From: Streptomyces lavendofoliae
GTDB taxonomy: Bacteria > Actinomycetota > Actinomycetes > Streptomycetales > Streptomycetaceae
Assembly (NCBI RefSeq): GCF_014649735.1
Contig: NZ_BMTP01000016.1
Span: 1 to 64,000, forward strand
Length of the DNA: 64,000 bases
Direction: 5' to 3'
Shown: piece after piece, positions 16,836-24,793 of the stretch
Position numbering within the stretch: the stretch's first letter is position 1
Layout: the number at the start of each line of letters is the position of its first letter
Program-made: the position numbers and the translations under genes
The notes under the pieces: model-generated
Database searches by the model: none
The model's input: the letters and a program-made list of their open reading frames with translations, nothing else
What the model was told of the DNA's origin: nothing

Positions 16836-17696
16836 ATGCCCGAACTGCCCGAGGTCGAAGCCCTGCGAGAGTTCCTCGACGAGAACCTCGTGGGCAAGGA
16901 GATCGCCCGCGCCCTGCCCGTCGCGATCAGTGTCCTGAAGACGTACGACCCCCCGCTCTCCGCGCTGGACGGCACCGCCGTCACCGCCGTCGGCCGGCAC
17001 GGGAAGTTCCTCGACATCGAGGCGGGCGGGCTCCACCTGCTGGTCCACCTCGCCCGGGCCGGCTGGCTCCAGTGGCGCGACGTCCTGCCCTCCGGGCCGC
17101 CACGCCCCGGCAAGGGGCCCCTCGCCCTGCGCGTGGCGCTCACCGGCGGCGACGGCTTCGACCTCACCGAGGCCGGCACCACCAAGCGCCTCGCCGTGCA
17201 CCTCGTCCACGACCCCGCCGACGTCCCGGGCGTCGCCCGCCTCGGTCCCGACCCGCTCGCGCCCGGCTTCGACCGCGACGCCTTCGCCGCCCTCCTCGCC
17301 GGGGAACGACGGCAGATCAAGGGCGCCCTGCGTGACCAGAGCCTGATCGCCGGCATCGGCAACGCGTACAGCGACGAGATCCTGCACGCCGCCCGGATGT
17401 CGCCCTTCAAGCCCGTGCGGAACCTCGACGACGACGGGATCACCACGCTGTACGCGGCGATGCGCACCACCCTGGGCGAAGCCGTGGAACGCTCGCACGG
17501 ACTGGCGGCCGGCCGGCTGAAGGCGGAGAAGAAGAGCGGGCTGCGCGTCCACGGCCGGACCGGCGAACCGTGCCCCGTCTGCGGCGACACGATCCGCGAC
17601 GTGTCGTTCAGCGACTCGTCGCTCCAGTACTGCCCGACCTGCCAGACCGGCGGCAAGCCTCTCGCCGACCGGCGCCTGTCCCGCCTGCTGAAGTAG
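16836..17696 (+). CDS. Fpg/Nei family DNA glycosylase
   Basis: A 286-residue base-excision repair enzyme. After Met removal the chain starts PELPEVE: Pro is the Schiff-base nucleophile and Glu3 the proton donor. The helix-two-turn-helix is visible at GNAYSDEIL, and a C-terminal zinc finger has CPVC and CPTC pairs. The enzyme excises oxidised bases and nicks the abasic site. Sequence alone does not separate Fpg from Nei specificity. The ATG at 16836 is fixed by the invariant N-terminus. Confidence 0.93.
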   Translation: MPELPEVEALREFLDENLVGKEIARALPVAISVLKTYDPPLSALDGTAVTAVGRHGKFLDIEAGGLHLLVHLARAGWLQWRDVLPSGPPRPGKGPLALRVALTGGDGFDLTEAGTTKRLAVHLVHDPADVPGVARLGPDPLAPGFDRDAFAALLAGERRQIKGALRDQSLIAGIGNAYSDEILHAARMSPFKPVRNLDDDGITTLYAAMRTTLGEAVERSHGLAAGRLKAEKKSGLRVHGRTGEPCPVCGDTIRDVSFSDSSLQYCPTCQTGGKPLADRRLSRLLK

Positions 17697-17705
17697 CCCG
17701 CGCGC

Positions 17706-18359
17706 TCAGGGCCGTACCGACACCAGTCGCTCGCCGTCCACGGCCCGCACCTCCAGCCGCTCGATCTCCCCGATCCGCAGCGCCGTGCCACCCTCCATGA
17801 ACGGCTCGTCGCCCGCGTCCGTCGCCCAGGTCATCACCGGCCACGACCGGCCGTCCGTCCCGACGACGACCAGCTCGCACACGTGCGGCCCCCGCACCCC
17901 CGCCACCCGCAGCGCCACCTCCGTGCCCCACTCCCGCTCCCGCAGCGCCACCGACGCCGACGCCCCGGTCGCCGTGTCCGTCGCCGCGGCCCGCAGCACC
18001 CCCGGGTCGCCGGCCTCCGCGCCGGGAGACGTCAGCAGCACGGCGCCCGGCACCGCGACCGCCAGCGCCGCCGCCACCCCGACGACCCCCGCCCGCCACC
18101 GCCGCACCGGCGCACGGCGCGCCCGCCGCACCCGGCGCCGCCCCGTCCGGGCCGGCCGGCCCCGCCCCGCCCCCGCGGGCCGCAGCGGCTCCCGGCCCGC
18201 CAGCTGGGCGAGCGCCGACGCGGTGAAGGCGAAGTCCGCGAGCCCGGCGGCGCAGGCCGCGCACCGCCCCAGGTGCTCCTCGCACGCCAGGGCGTCCGCC
18301 GGTTCCAGCACGCCCAGCGCATAGGCGGCGACATCGTGATGCCGCTCCCGCAGACTCAT
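17706..18359 (-). CDS. Membrane anti-sigma factor with zf-HC2 domain
   Basis: A 217-residue protein. The N-terminal zinc-binding anti-sigma domain has HLGRCAAC (His29, Cys33, Cys36) with an upstream histidine at 7 or 8. A basic linker leads to one membrane helix (about residues 91-112), and the outer domain (CELVVVGTDGRSWPV) resembles the RskA-type sensor fold. It would hold an ECF sigma factor inactive until proteolysed. No sigma gene is adjacent; the nearest, of compatible type and on the same strand, is at 23985-24524. Confidence 0.85.
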   Translation of the reverse strand: MSLRERHHDVAAYALGVLEPADALACEEHLGRCAACAAGLADFAFTASALAQLAGREPLRPAGAGRGRPARTGRRRVRRARRAPVRRWRAGVVGVAAALAVAVPGAVLLTSPGAEAGDPGVLRAAATDTATGASASVALREREWGTEVALRVAGVRGPHVCELVVVGTDGRSWPVMTWATDAGDEPFMEGGTALRIGEIERLEVRAVDGERLVSVRP

Positions 18360-18463
18360 GGGGGTGCCTCATTCCCGCGTACGCGCCCGATGCCTGTGCT
18401 TCCCTGAAGCCTTACGCCCACCAGTACGCATCCGAGCCGTTTCTCGCTCAATAGTCCCGCCCC

Positions 18464-18469
18464 TACACT
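18464..18469 (+). promoter_or_regulatory. -10 box for leaderless lytTR regulator gene
   Basis: TACACT ends 7 nt before the ATG at 18477, so transcription should start at or within a base of the A of ATG. TTCTCG at 18441-18446 could be a weak -35 with a 17-bp spacer. No ribosome site precedes the gene. Confidence 0.5.
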
Positions 18470-18476
18470 CCGCACC

Positions 18477-19223
18477 ATGGTGCGCGTACTGGCCGTCGAC
18501 GACGAGAAGCCCGCTCTCGAGGAGCTGCTCTACCTCCTGCGCGCCGACCCCCGGGTGCGCAGCGCGGAGGGCGCCACCGACGCGACCGAGGCGCTGCGCC
18601 GCATCGGGCGTGCCCTGGAGGCCGGACCGGACGGCGAGGACGCCATCGACGTCGTCTTCCTCGACATCCACATGGCCGGGCTCACCGGCCTCGACATCGC
18701 CCGGCTGATAGCCGGGTTCGCCAGGCCCCCGCTGATCGTGTTCGTCACCGCTCACGAGGGGTTCGCGCTCCAGGCGTTCGACCTCAAGGCCGTGGACTAT
18801 GTCCTCAAACCGGTCCGCAGGGAACGACTGGCCGAGGCGGTGCGCCGGGTCCGTGAACTCGCCGAACCGGCCCTCGCCCCCACGGCGGCGCCGGAGCAGA
18901 TCCCGGTCGAACTGGGCGGCGTGACACGGTTCGTGGCCGTCGACGACATCGCGTACGTCGAGGCGCAGGGCGACTACGCGCGGCTGCATACCGACAACGG
19001 CAGCCATCTGGTCCGCATCCCGCTGTCCACGCTGGAGGAGCGATGGGCGGCGCGCGGCTTCGTCCGTATCCACCGCAGCCATCTCGTCGCGCTGCGCCGC
19101 ATCGACGAACTGCGCCTCGACGCCGGGACCACCACCGTGCGGGTCGGCAGTGCCGAGCTCGCCGTCAGCCGCCGTCACGCCCGCCAGGTGCGGGACCTGC
19201 TGATGCGCCAGGCCCGCGGCTGA
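18477..19223 (+). CDS. LytTR-family response regulator
   Basis: A 248-residue two-component regulator. The receiver domain (about 1-120) has acidic Asp8/Asp9, phospho-acceptor Asp63 in FLDIHM, and Lys111 in LKPV. A C-terminal LytTR DNA-binding domain (about 140-245) contains YVEAQGDYARLHT and FVRIHRSHLV. It very likely pairs with the LytS-type kinase at 21711-22940, separated only by the two symporter genes on the same strand. LytTR proteins bind paired direct repeats upstream of transport or autolysis genes. Confidence 0.93.
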   Translation: MVRVLAVDDEKPALEELLYLLRADPRVRSAEGATDATEALRRIGRALEAGPDGEDAIDVVFLDIHMAGLTGLDIARLIAGFARPPLIVFVTAHEGFALQAFDLKAVDYVLKPVRRERLAEAVRRVRELAEPALAPTAAPEQIPVELGGVTRFVAVDDIAYVEAQGDYARLHTDNGSHLVRIPLSTLEERWAARGFVRIHRSHLVALRRIDELRLDAGTTTVRVGSAELAVSRRHARQVRDLLMRQARG

Positions 19224-19310
19224 CCGACGCGCGGCAGCGGCCGTTCGGCGACGGGACCGCCACCGGCCGGCCGGCGGCCTCACGCGCGGCGCCCCTTGAT
19301 CACCGGACGA

Positions 19311-19373
19311 GCACCGGACGCACCGGACGCACCGGACGCACCGGCTGCACCGGATGCACCGGACGCACCGGGC
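19311..19373. repeat. 9-bp tandem repeat, seven units
   Basis: Seven consecutive GCACCGGAC-type nonamers fill 63 bp between the regulator and the small membrane protein gene. The last units vary at the final bases (GGCT, GGAT, GGGC). In frame it would encode HRT/APD-type tripeptides, but no gene is supported here. Confidence 0.85.
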
Positions 19374-19567
19374 GGGCACCGGGCCCATCGGGCTCGGCGA
19401 CGCCCCGGCACCCGACAGCCCCCTGACGGCGGCCCGCCGTCCCCGACCGGGCGCCGCGCCCCCGGCCCGCGCCCCGGAACCGGGGTCTACCTTCGGTAAT
19501 GGCTTCTGCGTAGACTCCATCGACCGGAGCAGCCGCCCCGCCCCAGCGAGCCCACCCACGGACGCCG

Positions 19568-19954
19568 ATGCCCGTAGAGCCCACGCCCGCGCGCCGACCC
19601 CGCCGCGAGACGGTCACCGGTGTGCCGCGCTCCGCCCGCCGTCCCCCCGGCCACGCGCCCGCCCGGTCCGAGATCAGCGAGCAGACCACCCTGGGCCACA
19701 CCTACGTGCGCTCTCTGATGCGCAGCCAGCTGCGTGCCGCGCTGTACGCGCTCGCGACCCTCGCGCTGCTCGTCGGCGCGCTGCCGCTGCTGTTCACGCT
19801 CCCCCCGGCGCTCGGCCACGGCACCGCCCAGCCGTTCGTGTGGGCCGCCCTCGGCGTCGCCGCGTACCCCGTCATCTGGCTCGTCGCCCGCTGGTACGTC
19901 CGACGCGCCGAGCGGAACGAGCGTGACTTCACCGGCCTGGTGGAAGGCCGCTGA
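19568..19954 (+). CDS. Small membrane protein, DUF485-like symporter partner
   Basis: A 128-residue protein with a basic cytosolic N-terminus and two membrane helices (about 56-80 and 88-108), ending in a charged tail with RWYVRRAERNERDF. This is the pattern of the small accessory protein found just upstream of acetate/solute:sodium symporters. It sits 17 bp before the symporter gene, consistent with one operon. Function is inferred from position and topology. Confidence 0.75.
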   Translation: MPVEPTPARRPRRETVTGVPRSARRPPGHAPARSEISEQTTLGHTYVRSLMRSQLRAALYALATLALLVGALPLLFTLPPALGHGTAQPFVWAALGVAAYPVIWLVARWYVRRAERNERDFTGLVEGR

Positions 19955-19971
19955 GCGCGGATGGACCGGAC

Positions 19972-21714
19972 GTGAACCAGACCTACGCGGTCGCCGCCGT
20001 CACCGCGGTGGTCCTCGCGACCGTGCTCATCGGCGCGCTCGGGCTGCGGATCTCCCGCACCACCTCCGACTTCTACGTCGCCTCCCGCACCGTGGGCCCC
20101 GGCCTCAACGCCGCCGCGATCAGCGGGGAGTACCTCTCCGCCGCCTCCTTCCTCGGCATCGCCGGACTCGTCCTCCTCCAGGGCCCCGACATGCTCTGGT
20201 ACCCGGTCGGCTACACCGCCGGGTACCTGGTCCTGCTGGTCCTGGTCGCCGCCCCGCTGCGTCGCTCGGGCGCGTACACGCTCTCCGACTTCGCCGAGGC
20301 CCGCCTCGAGTCGCCCGAGGCGCGCAGACTGGCCAGCCTCTTCGTGGTCGGGATCGGCTGGCTGTACCTGCTGCCGCAGCTCCAGGGCGCCGGACTGACG
20401 CTGGAGATCCTCACGGGCGCCCCCGAATGGGTCGGCGGGCTGGTCGTGGCCGTGGTCGTGACGGGCGCGGTCGCCGCGGGCGGGATGCGGAGCATCACCT
20501 TCGTCCAGGCGTTCCAGTACTGGCTGAAGCTCACCGCCCTGCTGGTCCCCGCGCTGTTCCTGGTCACCGCGTGGTGGGGTGACGACGCACCGCGCGCCCG
20601 GTTCGACGCGCCGGCCGTCTTCCGGGAGCACACCACCGTCACGATGGACGACACCGTGCGCGTGGACGTCGACGCGCCGCTGACCCTGACCGTCTCCGGG
20701 CGCGTCGACTCCACCGCGTACGAGGGGGACCGCGTCGCGCTCGCCGAGGGCGGCCACCTCGTCGAGGCCGGCACCACCCTCGGGTTCCCGGCGGGGGCGC
20801 GCGTCCCCGAGCGGGCCGCCAACGGCGATGACCCTCTCGGCTGGTCGCAGCCGCTGGCGGACGGCAGCGACGGCCACCAGCTCTACGCCACCTACGGGCT
20901 GATCCTCGCCACGTTCCTCGGCACCATGGGGCTGCCGCACGTCGCGGTCCGCTTCTACACCAGCCCCGACGGGCGCACCGCCCGCCGCACCACGCTCGTC
21001 GTCCTCGGCCTGGTGGGCGCCTTCTACCTGCTGCCGCCGGTGTACGGCGCGCTCGGCCGGATCTACGCGCCCGAGCTGACCCTGACCGGTGCGGCGGACG
21101 CCGCCGTACTGGTCCTGCCCGACCGTGTGGTGGGCGGGACGGCCGGCGAGCTGCTGGGCGCGCTGCTGGCCGGCGGGGCGTTCGCGGCGTTCCTGTCGAC
21201 GGCCTCGGGGCTGACCATGTCGGTCGCGGGGGTGCTCAGCCAGGACGTGCTGCCCTCACGCGGGGTGCGGCACTTCAGGCTGGCGACCGTGCTCGCCATG
21301 GCGGTGCCGCTGGCGGTCAGCCTGGTGGCCACGAACGTGCCGGTGGCCGACGCCGTGGGCCTGGCGTTCGCCGTGTCGGCGTCCTCGTTCTGCCCCCTGC
21401 TGGTGCTGGGCATATGGTGGCGGCGGCTCACCCCGCCCGGCGCGATGGCCGGTCTGGTGGCGGGCGGCGGGGCGGCGCTCACCGCCGTGATGGCCACGCG
21501 CGCGGGGCTCGCCCCCGAGGGGTGGCCGCACACCCTGATGGCGTGGCCCGCCCTGTGGTCCGTACCCCTCGGGTTCCTCACCATGGTGGCCGTCTCGCTG
21601 GCCACGCCCCGCCGGGTGCCGGCCGGCACCCCGGCGATCCTGGCCCGGCTCCACCTGCCCGAGGACCTGGTCGGCCGCCCCCGGCCGGGACAGCCGGAAG
21701 GAGCCGGCCGGTGA
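19972..21714 (+). CDS. Sodium/solute symporter (cation acetate symporter-like)
   Basis: A 580-residue SSS-family transporter with about 13 membrane helices. Family motifs include RTVGPGLNAAAISGEYLSAA near the N-terminus, LWYPVGYTAGYL, and GTMGLPHVAVRFYT at about residues 320-335. A soluble loop of about 90 residues (205-295) is typical of the ActP subgroup. Substrate is probably a short monocarboxylate such as acetate, but not determined. It lies between the DUF485-like partner and the LytS-type kinase, suggesting transport-linked sensing. GTG start. Confidence 0.9.
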   Translation: MNQTYAVAAVTAVVLATVLIGALGLRISRTTSDFYVASRTVGPGLNAAAISGEYLSAASFLGIAGLVLLQGPDMLWYPVGYTAGYLVLLVLVAAPLRRSGAYTLSDFAEARLESPEARRLASLFVVGIGWLYLLPQLQGAGLTLEILTGAPEWVGGLVVAVVVTGAVAAGGMRSITFVQAFQYWLKLTALLVPALFLVTAWWGDDAPRARFDAPAVFREHTTVTMDDTVRVDVDAPLTLTVSGRVDSTAYEGDRVALAEGGHLVEAGTTLGFPAGARVPERAANGDDPLGWSQPLADGSDGHQLYATYGLILATFLGTMGLPHVAVRFYTSPDGRTARRTTLVVLGLVGAFYLLPPVYGALGRIYAPELTLTGAADAAVLVLPDRVVGGTAGELLGALLAGGAFAAFLSTASGLTMSVAGVLSQDVLPSRGVRHFRLATVLAMAVPLAVSLVATNVPVADAVGLAFAVSASSFCPLLVLGIWWRRLTPPGAMAGLVAGGGAALTAVMATRAGLAPEGWPHTLMAWPALWSVPLGFLTMVAVSLATPRRVPAGTPAILARLHLPEDLVGRPRPGQPEGAGR

Positions 21715-22940
21715 GCGGCACGGCCGGGGTCGTCCTCGCGGCCCTGGCCGCCGCCGGGGCCGTCCTGCTCGCCGCCGGGTTCGCGCTGGGTCGGCTGACC
21801 GCGCGGCGGGCCGGCCGGGACGTCCTGGACCTCGGCACGCCCGTCGAGCGCGCCACCTTCCACACCCTGCACACCGCGTCCCTCGCCGCCCCGCCGCTGC
21901 GCGCCGGGCTCACCGGCGACACCGCGCGCAAGGCGTCCCGCCGGCTGCGCTCCCTGCTCGGCACTGAGGCGCTGTGCCTCACCGACCGCACGGCCGTGCT
22001 CGCCTGGGACGGCCCCGGAGGCGACCACCATCGGGGCCAGGTGATGGAACGGGTCGCCGAGGTGCTCGGCTCCGGGCGGGGCCAGAGCGTCCGGGCGGCG
22101 TGCGACGAGCCGGACTGCCCGCTGCGGTGGGCGGTGATCGCGCCCCTGACCGGCGAGGAGGGAGTACTGGGCGCGCTCGTCGCGTACGGCTCGCGCGAGT
22201 CGGCGGTGCTGGTGCGGGCCGCCACGGAGGTGGCCCGCTGGGTGTCCGTCCAGCTGGAGCTGGCGGAACTGGACAGGTCCCGTACGCGGCTGATCGAGGC
22301 GGAGATCCGTGCCCTGCGTGCCCAGATCTCCCCGCACTTCATCTTCAACTCGCTCGCGGCCATCGCCTCCTTCGTCCGCACCGATCCCGAGCGGGCCCGC
22401 GAACTGCTGCTGGAGTTCGCCGACTTCACCCGGTACTCGTTCCGGCGGCACGGCGAGTTCACCCAGCTCGCCGACGAGCTGCGCTCCATCGAGCAGTACC
22501 TGGCGCTCGCGGGCGCGCGGTTCGGCGACCGCCTCCAGGTGACGTTGCAGATCGCGCCCGAGGTGCTGCCGGTGACGCTGCCGTTCCTGTGTCTCCAGCC
22601 GCTGGTGGAGAACGCCGTCAAGCACGGCCTGGAGGACTCCCGCACCACCTGCCGGGTGATCATCGCGGCCGAGGACGCCGGCGCCGAGGCGGTCGTCACC
22701 ATCGAGGACGACGGGGTCGGCATGGACCCGGACGTCCTGCGCGCCGTCCTCGCCGGGGAGCGCTCCCCGGCGTCCGGCATCGGCCTGTCCAACGTCGACG
22801 AACGGCTGCGGCAGGTGTACGGGGACGACTACGGCCTGGTCGCCGAGACGGGCGTCGGCGCGGGGATGAAGGTCACGGTGCGTATCCCGAAGTACCGGGC
22901 GGGTGTGCACCGCGATCCCCCCAGGTCCGTTGAGGAATGA
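21711..22940 (+). CDS. LytS-type sensor histidine kinase
   Basis: A 409-residue kinase with one N-terminal membrane helix (about 8-28), a GAF-like region (about 50-180), the His-kinase dimerisation motif QISPHFIFNSL with phospho-His209, and an ATPase domain with VENAVKHG N-box and DDGVGM/GIGLSN G-boxes. It lacks the multi-helix 5TM-LYT sensor of classical LytS, so the input may come from the adjacent symporter. The GTG start overlaps the symporter stop as GTGA, preceded by GGAAGGAG. Confidence 0.92.
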   Translation: MSGTAGVVLAALAAAGAVLLAAGFALGRLTARRAGRDVLDLGTPVERATFHTLHTASLAAPPLRAGLTGDTARKASRRLRSLLGTEALCLTDRTAVLAWDGPGGDHHRGQVMERVAEVLGSGRGQSVRAACDEPDCPLRWAVIAPLTGEEGVLGALVAYGSRESAVLVRAATEVARWVSVQLELAELDRSRTRLIEAEIRALRAQISPHFIFNSLAAIASFVRTDPERARELLLEFADFTRYSFRRHGEFTQLADELRSIEQYLALAGARFGDRLQVTLQIAPEVLPVTLPFLCLQPLVENAVKHGLEDSRTTCRVIIAAEDAGAEAVVTIEDDGVGMDPDVLRAVLAGERSPASGIGLSNVDERLRQVYGDDYGLVAETGVGAGMKVTVRIPKYRAGVHRDPPRSVEE

Positions 22941-22997
22941 AATGTCCCTCTATGGGGACGCGGGTGCGTGGCGGCGAACGCTCACCGGGAGGCAGCC

Positions 22998-23219
22998 ATG
23001 CGTATCCACGATCACTACGAACTGGACTTCGGGCAGGAGGACGTCGTGCTGGTGCACCGCACCGAGCGCAGCGGGGCCGGGGGGCACCCGGTCTACTCCG
23101 ACGACACCGGCATCGTCCTGGCGGAGATAAGCGACCGGGGCGAGGTGCGGATGCTCGCCAGCAGTGGTCACCAGGACCTGCCGCTCCGGGTGCGGGCGCG
23201 CCCGTCCCAGCCGCACTGA
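22998..23219 (+). CDS. Small conserved protein, possibly DUF6296
   Basis: A 73-residue soluble acidic protein starting MRIHDHYELDFGQEDVV and containing VHRTERSGAGGHPVYSDD. The pattern recalls the streptomycete DUF6296 family, from memory only. GGGAGG upstream of the ATG supports the start. It follows the kinase by 57 bp and could be co-transcribed. No function is known. Confidence 0.7.
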   Translation: MRIHDHYELDFGQEDVVLVHRTERSGAGGHPVYSDDTGIVLAEISDRGEVRMLASSGHQDLPLRVRARPSQPH

Positions 23220-23298
23220 GGTCGTCCCGCCCCCGCGTCCTGCCGCGGAGCCCGCTCCTCGGGCCGGGCGGCCCGCCCGCCGGCCGGCGGCGCGGCAC

Positions 23299-23826
23299 TC
23301 AGTGCAGCCGGAGCGCCAGGTGGCCGAGCGGGAGGCCCAGGCGCCAGGACGGGAGCCACACGGCCTCCGACTCGTCGACCGCCGGCGCGGCGGCCGGGCC
23401 GGCCGACAGGGCGCCCAGGTCGGTGGCGAGCAGGTGGGTGCCCTCCAGCCGCTGCCAGGTCTCCCGGGCCAGGGCGAGACCCCCGTCCTCGTCGCCGTCG
23501 CGCTCGCGCCGGGCGGCCAGCCGCTCGCGCACCCACTCCTCCCAGGGGTGGCCGTACTCCGTGCGGGCCAGCCACTCGTCCAGCCGGTCCTGGGCGTCCG
23601 GGCCGGTGGCGTCGCCGGTGCCGTCACCGAGGTAGACGGTCAGCGCGAGCGTCCGGCGGCCCGCCTGGTACTCCAGCGAGCCGGGCTCGACCAGACCGCC
23701 GGCTCTCAGCAGTTCGTCGGCGACGTACTCGGCACACAGCCAGGCCATCGGTACGGCCAGCCCGCCCCCGCCGGTGCCGTTCGTGCTCTCGGGCCGCAAC
23801 GTTCCCACCTTCTCCCGGACGTCCAA
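23299..23826 (-). CDS. Hypothetical protein
   Basis: A soluble protein of up to 175 residues, unrecognised. It contains conserved-looking MAWLCAEYVADELL and HPWEEWVRERLAARRERDGD segments and a leucine-rich C-terminus. Third-position GC strongly supports coding. The start is uncertain: the longest frame begins with TTG at 23826 with no good ribosome site; a GTG at 23808 is an alternative. It lies between a convergent small gene and the ECF sigma gene. Confidence 0.65.
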   Translation of the reverse strand: MDVREKVGTLRPESTNGTGGGGLAVPMAWLCAEYVADELLRAGGLVEPGSLEYQAGRRTLALTVYLGDGTGDATGPDAQDRLDEWLARTEYGHPWEEWVRERLAARRERDGDEDGGLALARETWQRLEGTHLLATDLGALSAGPAAAPAVDESEAVWLPSWRLGLPLGHLALRLH

Positions 23827-23984
23827 CGCGTGCGTGTGTGGTCCTCGACGACGAGCCTCTACCGTCAGGCACGGACCGTGGCCCCTCTTTGCTCAACTCT
23901 GCGGTGTGGTTTCGCCTACATTCCGGTCCGGGATCGTGACGCGCGGGCGGCGAGTGCCCGGAGAGGGCGGTGGGGTGGCAGGGG

Positions 23985-24524
23985 TCAGCCCCGCAGCGAG
24001 CCGGAGAGCGTCCTGCTGTAGCCCGGCAGGCACCGTCCGAGCGCCCGCAGCGCGTAGTGCGAGCGCGACTTGACCGTCCCTGCCGGTATGCCCAGATCCG
24101 CTGCGGCCTCCTTCACGGAGAGGCCGTCGAAGTAGATCCGCACCAGCACCGCCCGGTGCTCGGGGCTCAGCTCCCGTACCGCCGCCCGTACGTCCAGCGC
24201 GGCGACGGCGGACTCGGTGACGTCGGAGGGGTCGGGGGTGCCGGCGAGCACCCCGTCACCGATCTCGGTGGGGCGGGCCATCCGGGAGCGGCGCGCGTCG
24301 ATCGCCAGCCGCCGGCCGACGGTGAACAGCCACGGGCGCATGGACTCGTACGGGGCCTCGAACGCCTCGGGGTGCTGCCACGCCCGGACCAGCGTCTCCT
24401 GGAGCAGGTCCTCGGCGCGCTGCCGGTCGCCGTACGTCAGGCCGAGCAGGAAGCTCAGCAGCGCGGGGCCGTGCTCCCGCTGGAGCTCCTCCAGGGCCCG
24501 CTCGTCCGTGGTCGCCGTCGTCAT
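23985..24524 (-). CDS. ECF sigma factor
   Basis: A 179-residue extracytoplasmic-function sigma factor. Region 2 (LLQETLVRAWQHPEAF and RPWLFTVGRRLAIDARR) and region 4 (LSPEHRAVLVRIYFDGLSVK to GIPAGTVKSRSHYALRAL) are both complete. The motif set resembles the SigL/SigK-like group controlled by RskA-type anti-sigma factors. The ATG at 24524 has GGAAGGG upstream. No anti-sigma gene follows directly; the zf-HC2 protein at 17706-18359 is the nearest candidate. Confidence 0.92.
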   Translation of the reverse strand: MTTATTDERALEELQREHGPALLSFLLGLTYGDRQRAEDLLQETLVRAWQHPEAFEAPYESMRPWLFTVGRRLAIDARRSRMARPTEIGDGVLAGTPDPSDVTESAVAALDVRAAVRELSPEHRAVLVRIYFDGLSVKEAAADLGIPAGTVKSRSHYALRALGRCLPGYSRTLSGSLRG

Positions 24525-24793
24525 CGTCACACCCTTCCGCGCCGTACTCGCACCTCGACGCGTATACGAACGCATCCCGACCCCGGGGGACAGGCGCCGC
24601 ACCGGGGCGTGCGACGAGCGGTCGCACCGAGCGGCGAATGGTGCGGCGAACGGTCGCCCGGAGGGAGGCGCCCGGTATCACTGCGTTTGCGTGATTTTAC
24701 ATATTTAAGGATTGTCTGATCCTCATTTCCCGTAGGGATCGAGGGGAGCACCCCGCCCCTCCCCAGCACCCCGATCCCCCCGGAGGACGGCTG
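24525..24793. promoter_or_regulatory. Divergent intergenic region with AT-rich core
   Basis: The 269 bp between the sigma gene and the CapA-like gene contain an unusually AT-rich island at about 24685-24735 (GATTTTACATATTTAAGGAT). In such GC-rich DNA this probably marks promoter(s) for one or both genes. No clear -35/-10 pair at standard spacing could be fixed. Confidence 0.4.
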
